Below, piece after piece: positions 1 through 6,710 of a stretch of 40,567 bases of DNA. A program made the position numbers and the translations under genes. Source of the DNA: an uncultured Bacilli bacterium. Its GTDB lineage: Bacteria; Bacillota_I; Bacilli_A; RF39; UBA660. Location: NCBI GenBank assembly GCA_910587775.1, contig CAJUNF010000009.1, forward strand, positions 1 to 40,567. Reading direction: 5' to 3'. The notes beneath the pieces are model-generated. The model made no database searches. It was not told the origin of the DNA and saw nothing but the letters and a program-made list of their open reading frames with translations. Numbering within the stretch: position 1 is the stretch's first letter; each line of letters opens with the position of its first letter.

Positions 1-25
1 AGATTTAATCTTAGTTGAATGTAGA

Positions 26-56
26 AAGGGTTGCAGAAAATCCTGTCTTCTCGACA
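26..56 (+). repeat. Degenerate inverted copy of the 3' half of tRNA-Pro
   Basis: The plus strand here reads like the T-arm and acceptor 3' side of the tRNA-Pro that lies on the minus strand at 117..193. The match runs from GGGTTGCAG through ATCCTGTCTTCTCGA, with about 3 bases missing in the T-loop, and stops about where the tRNA 3' end is. It is in opposite orientation to the intact gene, so a minus-strand transcript could fold the two together. It may be a tRNA fragment left by an integration event. Confidence 0.6.
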
Positions 57-80
57 TTTATTCAACACAATTTTATTTAT

Positions 81-104
81 AAAAAAACTCCCAAAAATTA
101 GGAG
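81..104 (-). terminator. Short intrinsic terminator after tRNA-Pro
   Basis: On the minus strand a CTCC/GGAG stem is followed by seven T. It lies 13 bases past the tRNA-Pro 3' end. The stem is only 4 bp, so the call rests mainly on position and the T-tract. Confidence 0.45.
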
Positions 105-116
105 ATTATTACGAAA

Positions 117-193
117 TGGTCGAGAAGACAGGATTTGAACCTGCAACCCCTTGGTCCCAAACCAAGTGCTCTACCAAGTTGAGCCACTTCTCG
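117..193 (-). tRNA. tRNA-Pro (TGG)
   Basis: The 7-bp acceptor stem pairs 121-127 with 187-193. The T-arm, anticodon stem CTTGG/CCAAG with loop TTTGGGA (anticodon TGG) and an encoded CCA (117-119) are visible. It probably shares a transcript with the tRNA-Arg 54 bases upstream. Confidence 0.96.
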
Positions 194-247
194 TTTTCAT
201 TAGTAGTATATCACAATTACCACTAATATGTTACAACAAATTTAAAA

Positions 248-324
248 TGGTGCACCCAAAGGGAGTCGAACCCCTAACCTTTAGATCCGTAGTCTAACGC
301 TCTATCCAATTGAGCTATGGGTGC
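248..324 (-). tRNA. tRNA-Arg (ACG)
   Basis: The acceptor stem pairs 252-258 with 318-324, A73 follows and CCA is encoded. The anticodon stem TTAGA/TCTAA encloses loop CTACGGA, giving anticodon ACG. The A is expected to be edited to inosine by TadA. It is first in an Arg-Pro transcript driven by the promoter at 345..373. Confidence 0.96.
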
Positions 325-344
325 AAAAAAATGAATGCATTTTC

Positions 345-373
345 ATTATATTACAGTCATTTTAAAAATTCAA
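345..373 (-). promoter_or_regulatory. Sigma-A-type promoter of tRNA-Arg-Pro
   Basis: On the minus strand TTGAAT (368-373) and TATAAT (345-350) are separated by 17 bases. They sit about 20 bases upstream of the tRNA-Arg 5' end, just past the stop codon of the thioredoxin-like gene. Confidence 0.7.
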
Positions 374-382
374 GAGTTTTTC

Positions 383-931
383 TTATTTCTTTTTTATTCC
401 TGCTTTTTCTAATAACGAAGAAATATTTTCATATGTATTATATCCAATCATACCATCAAACATTTTTCCAGATTTTATTACAGCAATCATAGGAGTATAT
501 TCAAATTCTCCAAATTTCTTTGTTTCTCCGTTTACAGTTTTCTCAATATCCAATAATGAGGCCATTTCCCTGTACTCTGAAGAAGAAACTGTTTCTTTGC
601 TAATATCTAAATATACTGTTTCGTAATTATAATCTTTCTGAAGTTGTTGCATTATAGGTAAAATCTTTTTACAAAAAGTACAATTTGAGTAGCCAATAAA
701 CAGAACAAATTGTTCTCCATTTTTTATCTTCTTAGTTACTTCTGAAGATTTTAATGATGTAAACATACTAACATCATAAGTATCTGTTATAGTTGTATTA
801 TTACTTGAAGAATTATTTTCATTAAAATTTAATTTAGATGATATTACTAATAGTATAATAGAATTTATAATTAAAATTATAATGATTATATATAAACATA
901 AACTAAATTTTTTTTCTAGATCCTTTTTCAT
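383..931 (-). CDS. Membrane-anchored thioredoxin-fold protein
   Basis: This 182-residue protein has an uncleaved-looking N-terminal membrane segment (about residues 11-31), a Ser/Asn/Thr-rich linker and a thioredoxin-like domain facing outside. The redox motif is C84-T-F-C87, and the cis-proline expected opposite the active site appears in YTP (P147). Members of this class (bacteriocin-transport-accessory or TlpA-like) handle thiol-disulfide exchange at the outer membrane face. The substrate cannot be told from the sequence. A strong ribosome site (AAAGAGGTA) precedes the ATG. It lies 27 bases downstream of a small gene and may share its transcript. Confidence 0.8.
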   Translation of the reverse strand: MKKDLEKKFSLCLYIIIIILIINSIILLVISSKLNFNENNSSSNNTTITDTYDVSMFTSLKSSEVTKKIKNGEQFVLFIGYSNCTFCKKILPIMQQLQKDYNYETVYLDISKETVSSSEYREMASLLDIEKTVNGETKKFGEFEYTPMIAVIKSGKMFDGMIGYNTYENISSLLEKAGIKKK

Positions 932-958
932 AATAAATACCTCTTTTTCAAAGTACTA

Positions 959-1195
959 TTATAAACTATTTTTCTTTTTTGTGCAATTTTTCTTATTATA
1001 TTCTTTCATAACTTTTATTGCTTCTTCTTCTTGCTTTATTAATTCTATTTTGTCTACAGCAACTTCATCTATTTCTAAAGATCCATTATTATATGTAATA
1101 ATTATTTTTCTTTTATTTCCTTGCATGGTTGAAATAATAACTTTATCATTCTCTTCTAATATAATTTCAGGATCAACATCTTTAATAAATTTCAT
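959..1195 (-). CDS. Small protein of unknown function next to an XRE regulator
   Basis: This 78-residue soluble protein is charged, with a beta-rich first half and a Lys/Glu-rich helical C-terminus. I do not recognise the family. It starts at the base next to the stop codon of the upstream XRE regulator gene (1196), so the two are probably translationally coupled and may work together, perhaps as a regulator and its partner. There are no Cys or His clusters suggesting a metal site, apart from one Cys near the end. Confidence 0.6.
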   Translation of the reverse strand: MKFIKDVDPEIILEENDKVIISTMQGNKRKIIITYNNGSLEIDEVAVDKIELIKQEEEAIKVMKEYNKKNCTKKKNSL

Positions 1196-1435
1196 TTAAT
1201 CTTCCCTTTCAATACTTTGAAACAATTCATCGTTGAAAAAGTCTTGTAAAGGTATTTCTAAGCCTTCACAAATTCGTATGATGGTAAGCATCTTAGGGTT
1301 TTTAGATTTTCCTGCTATTAAATTTTGAACGGTGCTTTGTGTCAAACAACAAATACTTGCCAATTTATTTACAGAAATATTTTTTTCTTCACAAATTGAT
1401 AATATTTTTAATGATACAGCCTTAGATAATTTCAC
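1196..1435 (-). CDS. XRE-family (Cro/CI) transcription regulator
   Basis: A 79-residue one-domain DNA-binding protein. The helix-turn-helix lies around residues 18-40 (NISVNKLASICCLTQSTVQN), followed by the conserved Gly-Lys-x-x-Asn-Pro turn and the helix ICEGLEIPLQDFF typical of Cro/CI proteins. An upstream in-frame GTG at 1444 would add three residues, but GTG at 1435 sits 5 bases after AAGGTGG and is the better start. It has no sensing domain, so it may be autoregulated or respond through a partner. A possible control region with direct repeats lies at 1554..1596. Confidence 0.85.
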   Translation of the reverse strand: MKLSKAVSLKILSICEEKNISVNKLASICCLTQSTVQNLIAGKSKNPKMLTIIRICEGLEIPLQDFFNDELFQSIERED

Positions 1436-1553
1436 TTTAACCACCTTATAGAAAGTATATCAATTAAGTTGCGAAATCTATTAACCACGGGAGACTAAAT
1501 TTCCGATCATCGCTAAATAAAGATAACTTTTTTATTCCTTTCTTATGGATTTA

Positions 1554-1596
1554 ATTATAGCTATCTTTAGATCATTTTTACGTCGAGTTACGTCGA
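1554..1596 (-). promoter_or_regulatory. Possible promoter with paired direct repeats upstream of the XRE gene
   Basis: The interval 1445-1720 has no gene. On the minus strand it contains TATAAT (1554-1559). About 18 bases further upstream are two perfect 9-base direct repeats, TCGACGTAA, at 1588-1596 and 1578-1586, with a 10-base period. The -35 hexamer is poor, which fits an activator-dependent promoter. The leader to the XRE start would be about 115 bases. The rest of the interval is AT-rich with nothing recognisable. Confidence 0.35.
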
Positions 1597-1720
1597 ACCA
1601 TTCAATTTCTTTATCTCTTTTTTTCTTTTTTACTTTACACATTATTTTTCTATTTCTAAAACATAATTCTGAGAATTTAAAGCATCGAAAAAAATAATGA
1701 TTAAATTTGTTTTTTTAAGC

Positions 1721-1751
1721 AAAAAAAAACTCTAATAAAAGTTTAGAGTTT
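1721..1751 (-). terminator. Intrinsic terminator of the Val-Thr-Tyr-Gln-Lys tRNA cluster
   Basis: A perfect 8-bp stem AAACTCTA/TAGAGTTT with a 9-base loop is followed on the minus strand by a run of T. It lies 12 bases past the tRNA-Lys 3' end. Confidence 0.85.
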
Positions 1752-1763
1752 AATTTACTTAAA

Positions 1764-1839
1764 TGGTGGCTCGTTTGGGATTCGAACCCAAGACCCTTTG
1801 ATTAAAAGTCAAATGCTCTACCGACTGAGCTAACGAACC
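1764..1839 (-). tRNA. tRNA-Lys (TTT)
   Basis: The acceptor stem pairs 1768-1774 with 1833-1839 (one G-U pair), with CCA encoded. The anticodon loop CTTTTAA gives TTT. It is the last gene of the five-tRNA cluster. Confidence 0.96.
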
Positions 1840-1848
1840 AAATAAGTA

Positions 1849-1924
1849 TGGCTGCCTCGGGTGGGCTCGAACCACCGGAATGCAGGAGTCAAAGTCCTGT
1901 GCCTTACCACTTGGCTACGAGGCA
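1849..1924 (-). tRNA. tRNA-Gln (TTG)
   Basis: Acceptor TGCCTCG/CGAGGCA with G73 and encoded CCA. Anticodon stem CAGGA/TCCTG encloses loop CTTTGAC, giving TTG. The weak T1-A72 pair and G73 are typical of tRNA-Gln. Confidence 0.95.
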
Positions 1925-1931
1925 ATATATA

Positions 1932-2015
1932 TGGTGGAGGGACATGGATTTGAACCATGGAACCCGAAGGAACAGATTTACAGTCTGCCGCGTTTGACCA
2001 CTTCGCTATCCCTCC
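1932..2015 (-). tRNA. tRNA-Tyr (GTA)
   Basis: A class II tRNA with a long variable arm. The acceptor pairs 1936-1942 with 2009-2015. The anticodon loop CTGTAAA gives GTA, and CCA is encoded. Confidence 0.96.
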
Positions 2016-2031
2016 ATATATAACTAAAGAA

Positions 2032-2107
2032 TGGTGCCGACAGAGAGAATCGAACTCCCAACCTACTGATTACAAGTCAGTTGCGCTACCAATTACGCTA
2101 TGTCGGC
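2032..2107 (-). tRNA. tRNA-Thr (TGT)
   Basis: The acceptor GCCGACA pairs with 2036-2042. The anticodon stem ACTGA/TCAGT encloses CTTGTAA, giving TGT. CCA is encoded. Confidence 0.96.
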
Positions 2108-2114
2108 AAAAAAA

Positions 2115-2191
2115 TGGTGGGCGTTTACGGACTCGAACCGCAGACCCTCTGCTTGTAAGGCAGATGCTCTAACCAACTGAGCTAAACGCCC
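2115..2191 (-). tRNA. tRNA-Val (TAC)
   Basis: The acceptor pairs 2119-2125 with 2185-2191. The anticodon stem TCTGC/GCAGA encloses CTTACAA, giving TAC. CCA is encoded. It is first in the cluster, about 18 bases downstream of the -10 box. Confidence 0.96.
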
Positions 2192-2204
2192 GTCTTTCGA
2201 CATA

Positions 2205-2237
2205 ATCAACTATAACAGAATAGTTGATTGATGTCAA
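2205..2237 (-). promoter_or_regulatory. Promoter of the five-tRNA cluster overlapped by a 10-bp inverted repeat
   Basis: On the minus strand TTGACA (2232-2237) and TATAGT (2209-2214) are separated by 17 bases, a near-consensus sigma-A promoter. A perfect 10-bp inverted repeat, AATCAACTAT/ATAGTTGATT with a 6-base spacer (2205-2230), covers the spacer and -10 box. It could be an operator or, as RNA, a hairpin just past the asnB stop codon, though no T-tract follows it. Confidence 0.75.
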
Positions 2238-2246
2238 TAATCTTTT

Positions 2247-4121
2247 CTAAATTTTATGATTTTTTCTATTTTTTATGTTATTTCCATCTTCTAAAAAATA
2301 AACTTGATACCAAATTAAGAAAGTGTAAATATTATAAATTTTACGTCCATTATTTTTCTTTTTATTAAAATGTTCTTCTAATAATTTATTAATTACTGAT
2401 TGATCAAAAAATTCTTTGACAAAATCCATCATAAATAACGATTTTACTTTTTTATAATAAACTTCTTCACGAATCCATTTTGAAAATGGTACAGGAAATC
2501 CTAGTTTTCGACGCTTAGACCATTCTTCTGGAATCTTATTGTTTGCAATCTTTCTAAAAATACTTTTTGTTTCTTTTTTTTCAACTAAAAATTTAGTTGG
2601 AATTGTGCTAGCATATTTAAATATATTTATATCTAATAATGGCACTCTTAATTCCAACGAATTTGCCATTGTCATTTTATCTGCTTTTAATAAAATATCT
2701 TGAGGTAACCAGAAATGCATATCAATATACATTTTTTTTGTAATTACATCTCTTTTTCTTACAATATCATAAGTTGGTTTTAAAACATCACGTATCATTT
2801 CATTATTTTTTAAATCATCACAAAGAATTTCGTTGGCTTCCCACTCTTCCATTAATGTGCCATGGCCTATATATCTTTCATCAAAAGGTAGTCCATAAAG
2901 CTTTAATGTGTTTTGACCAGGAAAATGTGGAAATGGAGTTACTATATTACGAATAAGTTTTCGGATAGCTAGTGGAAGTTTGGCATACATTCTTAAAATG
3001 GTCGGTTCATAATATTCATTATATCCCCCAAACATTTCATCTGACCCTTCACCTGATAATACAACTTTTACTTGTTCACTTGCTAGCTTTGATAAATAAT
3101 ATAAAGGAACTGCAGAAAGGTTTGCTTCTGGCTCATCGGTATGATATTCAACTATTGGTAAGGCATCAAAAAATTCATCTGCTGTAATTGATTTTCTATA
3201 ATTATTAATTTTTAACATATCAGATAATTCTTTAGCATACATAGATTCATCAAATCCTTTTTCCTTAAATCCTACAGAAAAAGTTTTATTTGGTTTTGCT
3301 ACACTTACAACGTAAGATGAATCTACACCACCTGATAAGTATGATCCAACTTCAACATCACTTGTTGTTTGATGATATTTAACTGATTCTTCTAATATTT
3401 TTGTAAGTTCCTTTATGATTTGTTCTTTAGATTTTTTACTTTTGTTATATTCTATTTCAAAATATCTATTTATTTCTAATTTGTCATCTTTCCAAACTAA
3501 ATAATGGCCTGGCTTTAATTTAAATACATTCTGAAAAAAAGTCTCTTCTTTTACAGAATACTGAAAAATTAAAAACATTTTTAGAGCATTTTTATTTACT
3601 TTTTTTTGAAAATTAGGATGTCCTAAAAAAGATTTAATCTCTGAACCAAAAAAGAATTCATTATCAGTTTTATAATAATAAAAAGGTTTGATTCCAAAAT
3701 GATCTCTTGCACCACATATTTTTTTTTCTTTTTTATCATAAATAACAAAAGCAAACATTCCAACTAATTTTTTTAATAATTCCGAAATTCCCCATTCTTC
3801 ATAACCATGGATTAAAACTTCAGTATCACAATTGCTTTGGAAAACATGTTTTTTCTTTTCTAATTCTTTTTTTAGTTTCTCATAATTATATATTTCACCA
3901 TTAAATACAATTACTAAATTTTTGTCTTCATTGTACATAGGTTGTGATCCGCCTTTTATATCAACAATGGATAGTCTTCTATGCCCTAAGGCAACTTCAT
4001 TGTCAATATAAAAACCTTCTCCATCTGGTCCACGATGAATAATTCGATCAGCCATTTGTTTAATATATATTTTTTTATCAACTTTTTTGCTATTATCAAT
4101 AAACCCAACAAATCCGCACAT
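2247..4121 (-). CDS. asnB: Glutamine-hydrolysing asparagine synthetase family (AsnB/AsnH type)
   Basis: A 624-residue amidotransferase. The N-terminal glutaminase domain starts MCGFVGF, with Cys2 as nucleophile and the HRGPDGEG and FNGEIYN motifs. The C-terminal synthetase domain carries the pyrophosphate loop SGGVDSS (residues 263-269) and SGEGSDEMFGGY. Full length. Classical members amidate aspartate to asparagine; AsnH of Lactococcus/Lactobacillus amidates the D-Asp cross-bridge of peptidoglycan. It is the last gene of an operon, 2 bases after an ATP-grasp ligase that follows an alanine-racemase-fold enzyme. That context favours a cell-wall substrate, but the sequence alone does not separate the two roles. 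Confidence 0.9.
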   Translation of the reverse strand: MCGFVGFIDNSKKVDKKIYIKQMADRIIHRGPDGEGFYIDNEVALGHRRLSIVDIKGGSQPMYNEDKNLVIVFNGEIYNYEKLKKELEKKKHVFQSNCDTEVLIHGYEEWGISELLKKLVGMFAFVIYDKKEKKICGARDHFGIKPFYYYKTDNEFFFGSEIKSFLGHPNFQKKVNKNALKMFLIFQYSVKEETFFQNVFKLKPGHYLVWKDDKLEINRYFEIEYNKSKKSKEQIIKELTKILEESVKYHQTTSDVEVGSYLSGGVDSSYVVSVAKPNKTFSVGFKEKGFDESMYAKELSDMLKINNYRKSITADEFFDALPIVEYHTDEPEANLSAVPLYYLSKLASEQVKVVLSGEGSDEMFGGYNEYYEPTILRMYAKLPLAIRKLIRNIVTPFPHFPGQNTLKLYGLPFDERYIGHGTLMEEWEANEILCDDLKNNEMIRDVLKPTYDIVRKRDVITKKMYIDMHFWLPQDILLKADKMTMANSLELRVPLLDINIFKYASTIPTKFLVEKKETKSIFRKIANNKIPEEWSKRRKLGFPVPFSKWIREEVYYKKVKSLFMMDFVKEFFDQSVINKLLEEHFNKKKNNGRKIYNIYTFLIWYQVYFLEDGNNIKNRKNHKI

Positions 4122-4123
4122 TC

Positions 4124-5344
4124 CTACACTCTCCAGTAACTATTTTTATATTCTTTATAATAATGCCACAATCTTTTTCGTAACATTAAAAAACGCTTTA
4201 TATTTTTATCTTTTGTATATATCATTGGACTTACTCTTTTTTTATTTTTCCATAAATATAATGCTTCTTTTTTGAAAGCTTCATTTAATATATATTTTTT
4301 TATAATGCCTTTAGGAACGAAACTTAATAGTATTTCATCTGTTAAAATGTTTTCTTTTAAATCAATTTTATAGATTACATCATCTACTAAAATTTTTACT
4401 AAATTTGCTCCTAAAGAACTAACATAATAACTGCTTCTTCCCTGTCTTGCATTAATTTCTAATACTTTAAATGTATTGCTTCGAGGGTCATATTTTAAAT
4501 CAAACTCAGCAAATCCATGATAAGAAATACTTTCCATAAATTCTTTTATTTTTTTCATCATTTTTATAGTATTTCCATTGGTTGAATTAAATCCATTTAT
4601 TAGTACAGCAGCATTTCCTACCATTGATTTCGTTCTTTCTTGCAAGCCTATTTGGGCAAACGATTGAACTTTGACTTTTCCTAAACGATCTACATAAACT
4701 ACTGCATCAAATAAATTAGAATCATCACCTGGAATAAATTCTTGAATAATCAAATAATCTTTATAACCTGCTTTTATAATTTTTTTTATTGTTACCTCTA
4801 ATTCATGTTGATTTTCTATTTTGTATATTTTGTTTTTCCCTTCAAATGTCAAGTGATTATATAATACTACATTGGCTGGTTTTAAAACTAACGGAAAAGA
4901 TAATGTACTAGGTAGCAAAGTATTTTTGGAACAATCAAAATAAAATGTCTCAGGAAATTCTAATCCTTTATTTTTGTAAGTTTTATAGAATAATTCTTTA
5001 TTTGTTAAAGTTTTTAGTGTTTGAATGTCTGGGTAGGCATACACAATATTATTTTCTAATTTTTCTTTATTATTCATCAGAAATTCTGCATAAGTTTCAT
5101 TTGTACTAATCGCTAATATTTTTTTATTTGATCTTTCTTTAGCAAATTGGTTTACAATTTCTATAAATCGTTTTTCAACCCATAAATCTGGTTCGTATTT
5201 TATTTTGAGTATATTAGAATATTTAGTAAATGCTAAACGATCTTTTCCGATTAAGTATGCTTTTTTATTATATGCCTCATGTGCACATCTTGCCATGTAA
5301 TAAGCATTAGCATCACTTCCTAAAATAAGGATATCAAATTCCAT
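4124..5344 (-). CDS. ATP-grasp ligase, D-aspartate-ligase-like
   Basis: A 406-residue ATP-grasp enzyme of the carboxylate-amine ligase type that includes D-aspartate ligase (Asl). A pre-ATP-grasp nucleotide-fold region begins at ILILGSDANAYYMAR. The ATP-binding core shows LVLKPAN, the IIQEFIPG motif and the metal-binding FAEFDLKYD...VLEINARQGRSSYY region. These enzymes activate a free amino acid as acyl phosphate and join it to an amine such as the Lys side chain of the peptidoglycan stem. It lies 14 bases after a racemase gene and 2 bases before asnB, so all three are surely co-transcribed. Substrate specificity is inferred from context. Confidence 0.8.
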   Translation of the reverse strand: MEFDILILGSDANAYYMARCAHEAYNKKAYLIGKDRLAFTKYSNILKIKYEPDLWVEKRFIEIVNQFAKERSNKKILAISTNETYAEFLMNNKEKLENNIVYAYPDIQTLKTLTNKELFYKTYKNKGLEFPETFYFDCSKNTLLPSTLSFPLVLKPANVVLYNHLTFEGKNKIYKIENQHELEVTIKKIIKAGYKDYLIIQEFIPGDDSNLFDAVVYVDRLGKVKVQSFAQIGLQERTKSMVGNAAVLINGFNSTNGNTIKMMKKIKEFMESISYHGFAEFDLKYDPRSNTFKVLEINARQGRSSYYVSSLGANLVKILVDDVIYKIDLKENILTDEILLSFVPKGIIKKYILNEAFKKEALYLWKNKKRVSPMIYTKDKNIKRFLMLRKRLWHYYKEYKNSYWRV

Positions 5345-5358
5345 ACATTTATCCTCCC

Positions 5359-6540
5359 TTAATATTTTGTTTCTTCTTTATTATCTTCAGTAATGTGAAT
5401 TCGTGGTACTCTATTTTGAATTTGATTAAACAAATGGTATGCATTTTTACCAATTTTTTTTGTAAGTTCTGATATTTTTATATCGTTTCCAAAAATTTCT
5501 ACTAACATTCCTTCTTTTATTTTATTATCGACTAAAACCATTATCATATCCATAGAATCTGCAACGATTGGGTATTTTTTATGATTGATTGAAACATAAC
5601 CAAAATTCTTTTCTACTCCATCTGCGTATCCGATTGGAATGGTTGCAATATAAGAATCTTCTGTCACTTTGTATTGAGCATTGTATCCAACAAATTCATT
5701 TTTTATAACTTTTCTAACACTTAAAACATGGCTATATAAGCCAAATGCTGTTTTTAAAGTTAGATTATTTTCTAAAATTGTTTCACTAATGTGATTACGT
5801 TTTTTGAAATATTGCTGTTTTATAGCACGTAATTTTCCCTTAAATGATTTGTCTATTTTTTTACTTTGAGAAAACCCATACATAATTATTCCTAGTCTTA
5901 TTCCATTACAAAATGATATTTGTGGGTGGTTTACTAAAGTTAAGCTTCTTCCTAAGTGAACTATTGGTATAGATTCTAAATCAATATTTTTGGTTAATTC
6001 CTCAAATTTATTTTTTTGAGAATCCCAATAAGAATCATTAATTCCAGATGTAGCAAAATGAGTATAAATTCCTTCTAAAAAAATTTTTTTATTTTCTTTT
6101 ATAATTTCGATAGCTTTTTCTAATTCACTTTGACTTTTAAACCCTAATCGATTCATTCCTGTATCTAGTTTTAAGTGGACTTTTATCTCGTAAGGTAAAT
6201 CCATATGATCTAAATTTTGTAAGTATTTTAAGTTCTCAATAGTTATTGCAATATTGTTGTTGATGCAATCATAAATTGATTCTAATTCTATTGGTTCTAA
6301 AATCATAGTTGGTGTATCCGTATTATATTTTCTAAGATCTAAGGCTTCTTCTAGTGATGAAACAGCAAAATAATTGATTCCACCTTCTTTTAATGCATTT
6401 ATACTTTTCATCCCGTGATGATAAGCATTATTTTTAACTACACCAATATAATATTTATAATTTGGATATTCTTTTTTTATTTCTTTTATATTATCAGTTA
6501 AGTTTTGGTGATTTATTTCAGCAAATGTTTTACGATACAT
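5359..6540 (-). CDS. alr: PLP-dependent alanine racemase-family enzyme
   Basis: A 393-residue fold-type III PLP enzyme of normal Alr length. The PLP lysine is K36 in VVKNNAYHHG (family form VVKANAYGHG). The second catalytic tyrosine sits in VGYNAQYKV, followed by IPIGYADG and the C-terminal RVPRIHI. The usual VCMDQ reads DSMDM, so the motif Cys is Ser. The enzyme should interconvert L- and D-Ala, but the drifted motifs and its position ahead of a D-amino-acid-type ligase and an asparagine synthetase leave open another racemase substrate. Ribosome site AAAGGGATGATG precedes the ATG, with a TATAAT box at 6563-6568. Confidence 0.88.
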   Translation of the reverse strand: MYRKTFAEINHQNLTDNIKEIKKEYPNYKYYIGVVKNNAYHHGMKSINALKEGGINYFAVSSLEEALDLRKYNTDTPTMILEPIELESIYDCINNNIAITIENLKYLQNLDHMDLPYEIKVHLKLDTGMNRLGFKSQSELEKAIEIIKENKKIFLEGIYTHFATSGINDSYWDSQKNKFEELTKNIDLESIPIVHLGRSLTLVNHPQISFCNGIRLGIIMYGFSQSKKIDKSFKGKLRAIKQQYFKKRNHISETILENNLTLKTAFGLYSHVLSVRKVIKNEFVGYNAQYKVTEDSYIATIPIGYADGVEKNFGYVSINHKKYPIVADSMDMIMVLVDNKIKEGMLVEIFGNDIKISELTKKIGKNAYHLFNQIQNRVPRIHITEDNKEETKY

Positions 6541-6710
6541 TACATCATCCCTTTATTTATTCATTATAGCGAATTTTTAAACAAAAGAAAAGTTTTCACT
6601 CAATTCATATAAATTCTAATAAAATTTATTTATTTTTAATATTTCAACCTTAATTAAATTTTATTTTCCTCTTTTTGACTATTTTTTTTATTTATTATAG
6701 TCTTATAGTT

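Noticed and set aside
310..492. 60-residue plus-strand open frame at the left
   Set aside because: It overlaps tRNA-Arg and its promoter and is antisense to the thioredoxin-like gene.
1957..2172. 71-residue plus-strand open frame over the tRNA cluster
   Set aside because: It is antisense to tRNA-Tyr, Thr and Val, has no ribosome site and is explained by the tRNAs.
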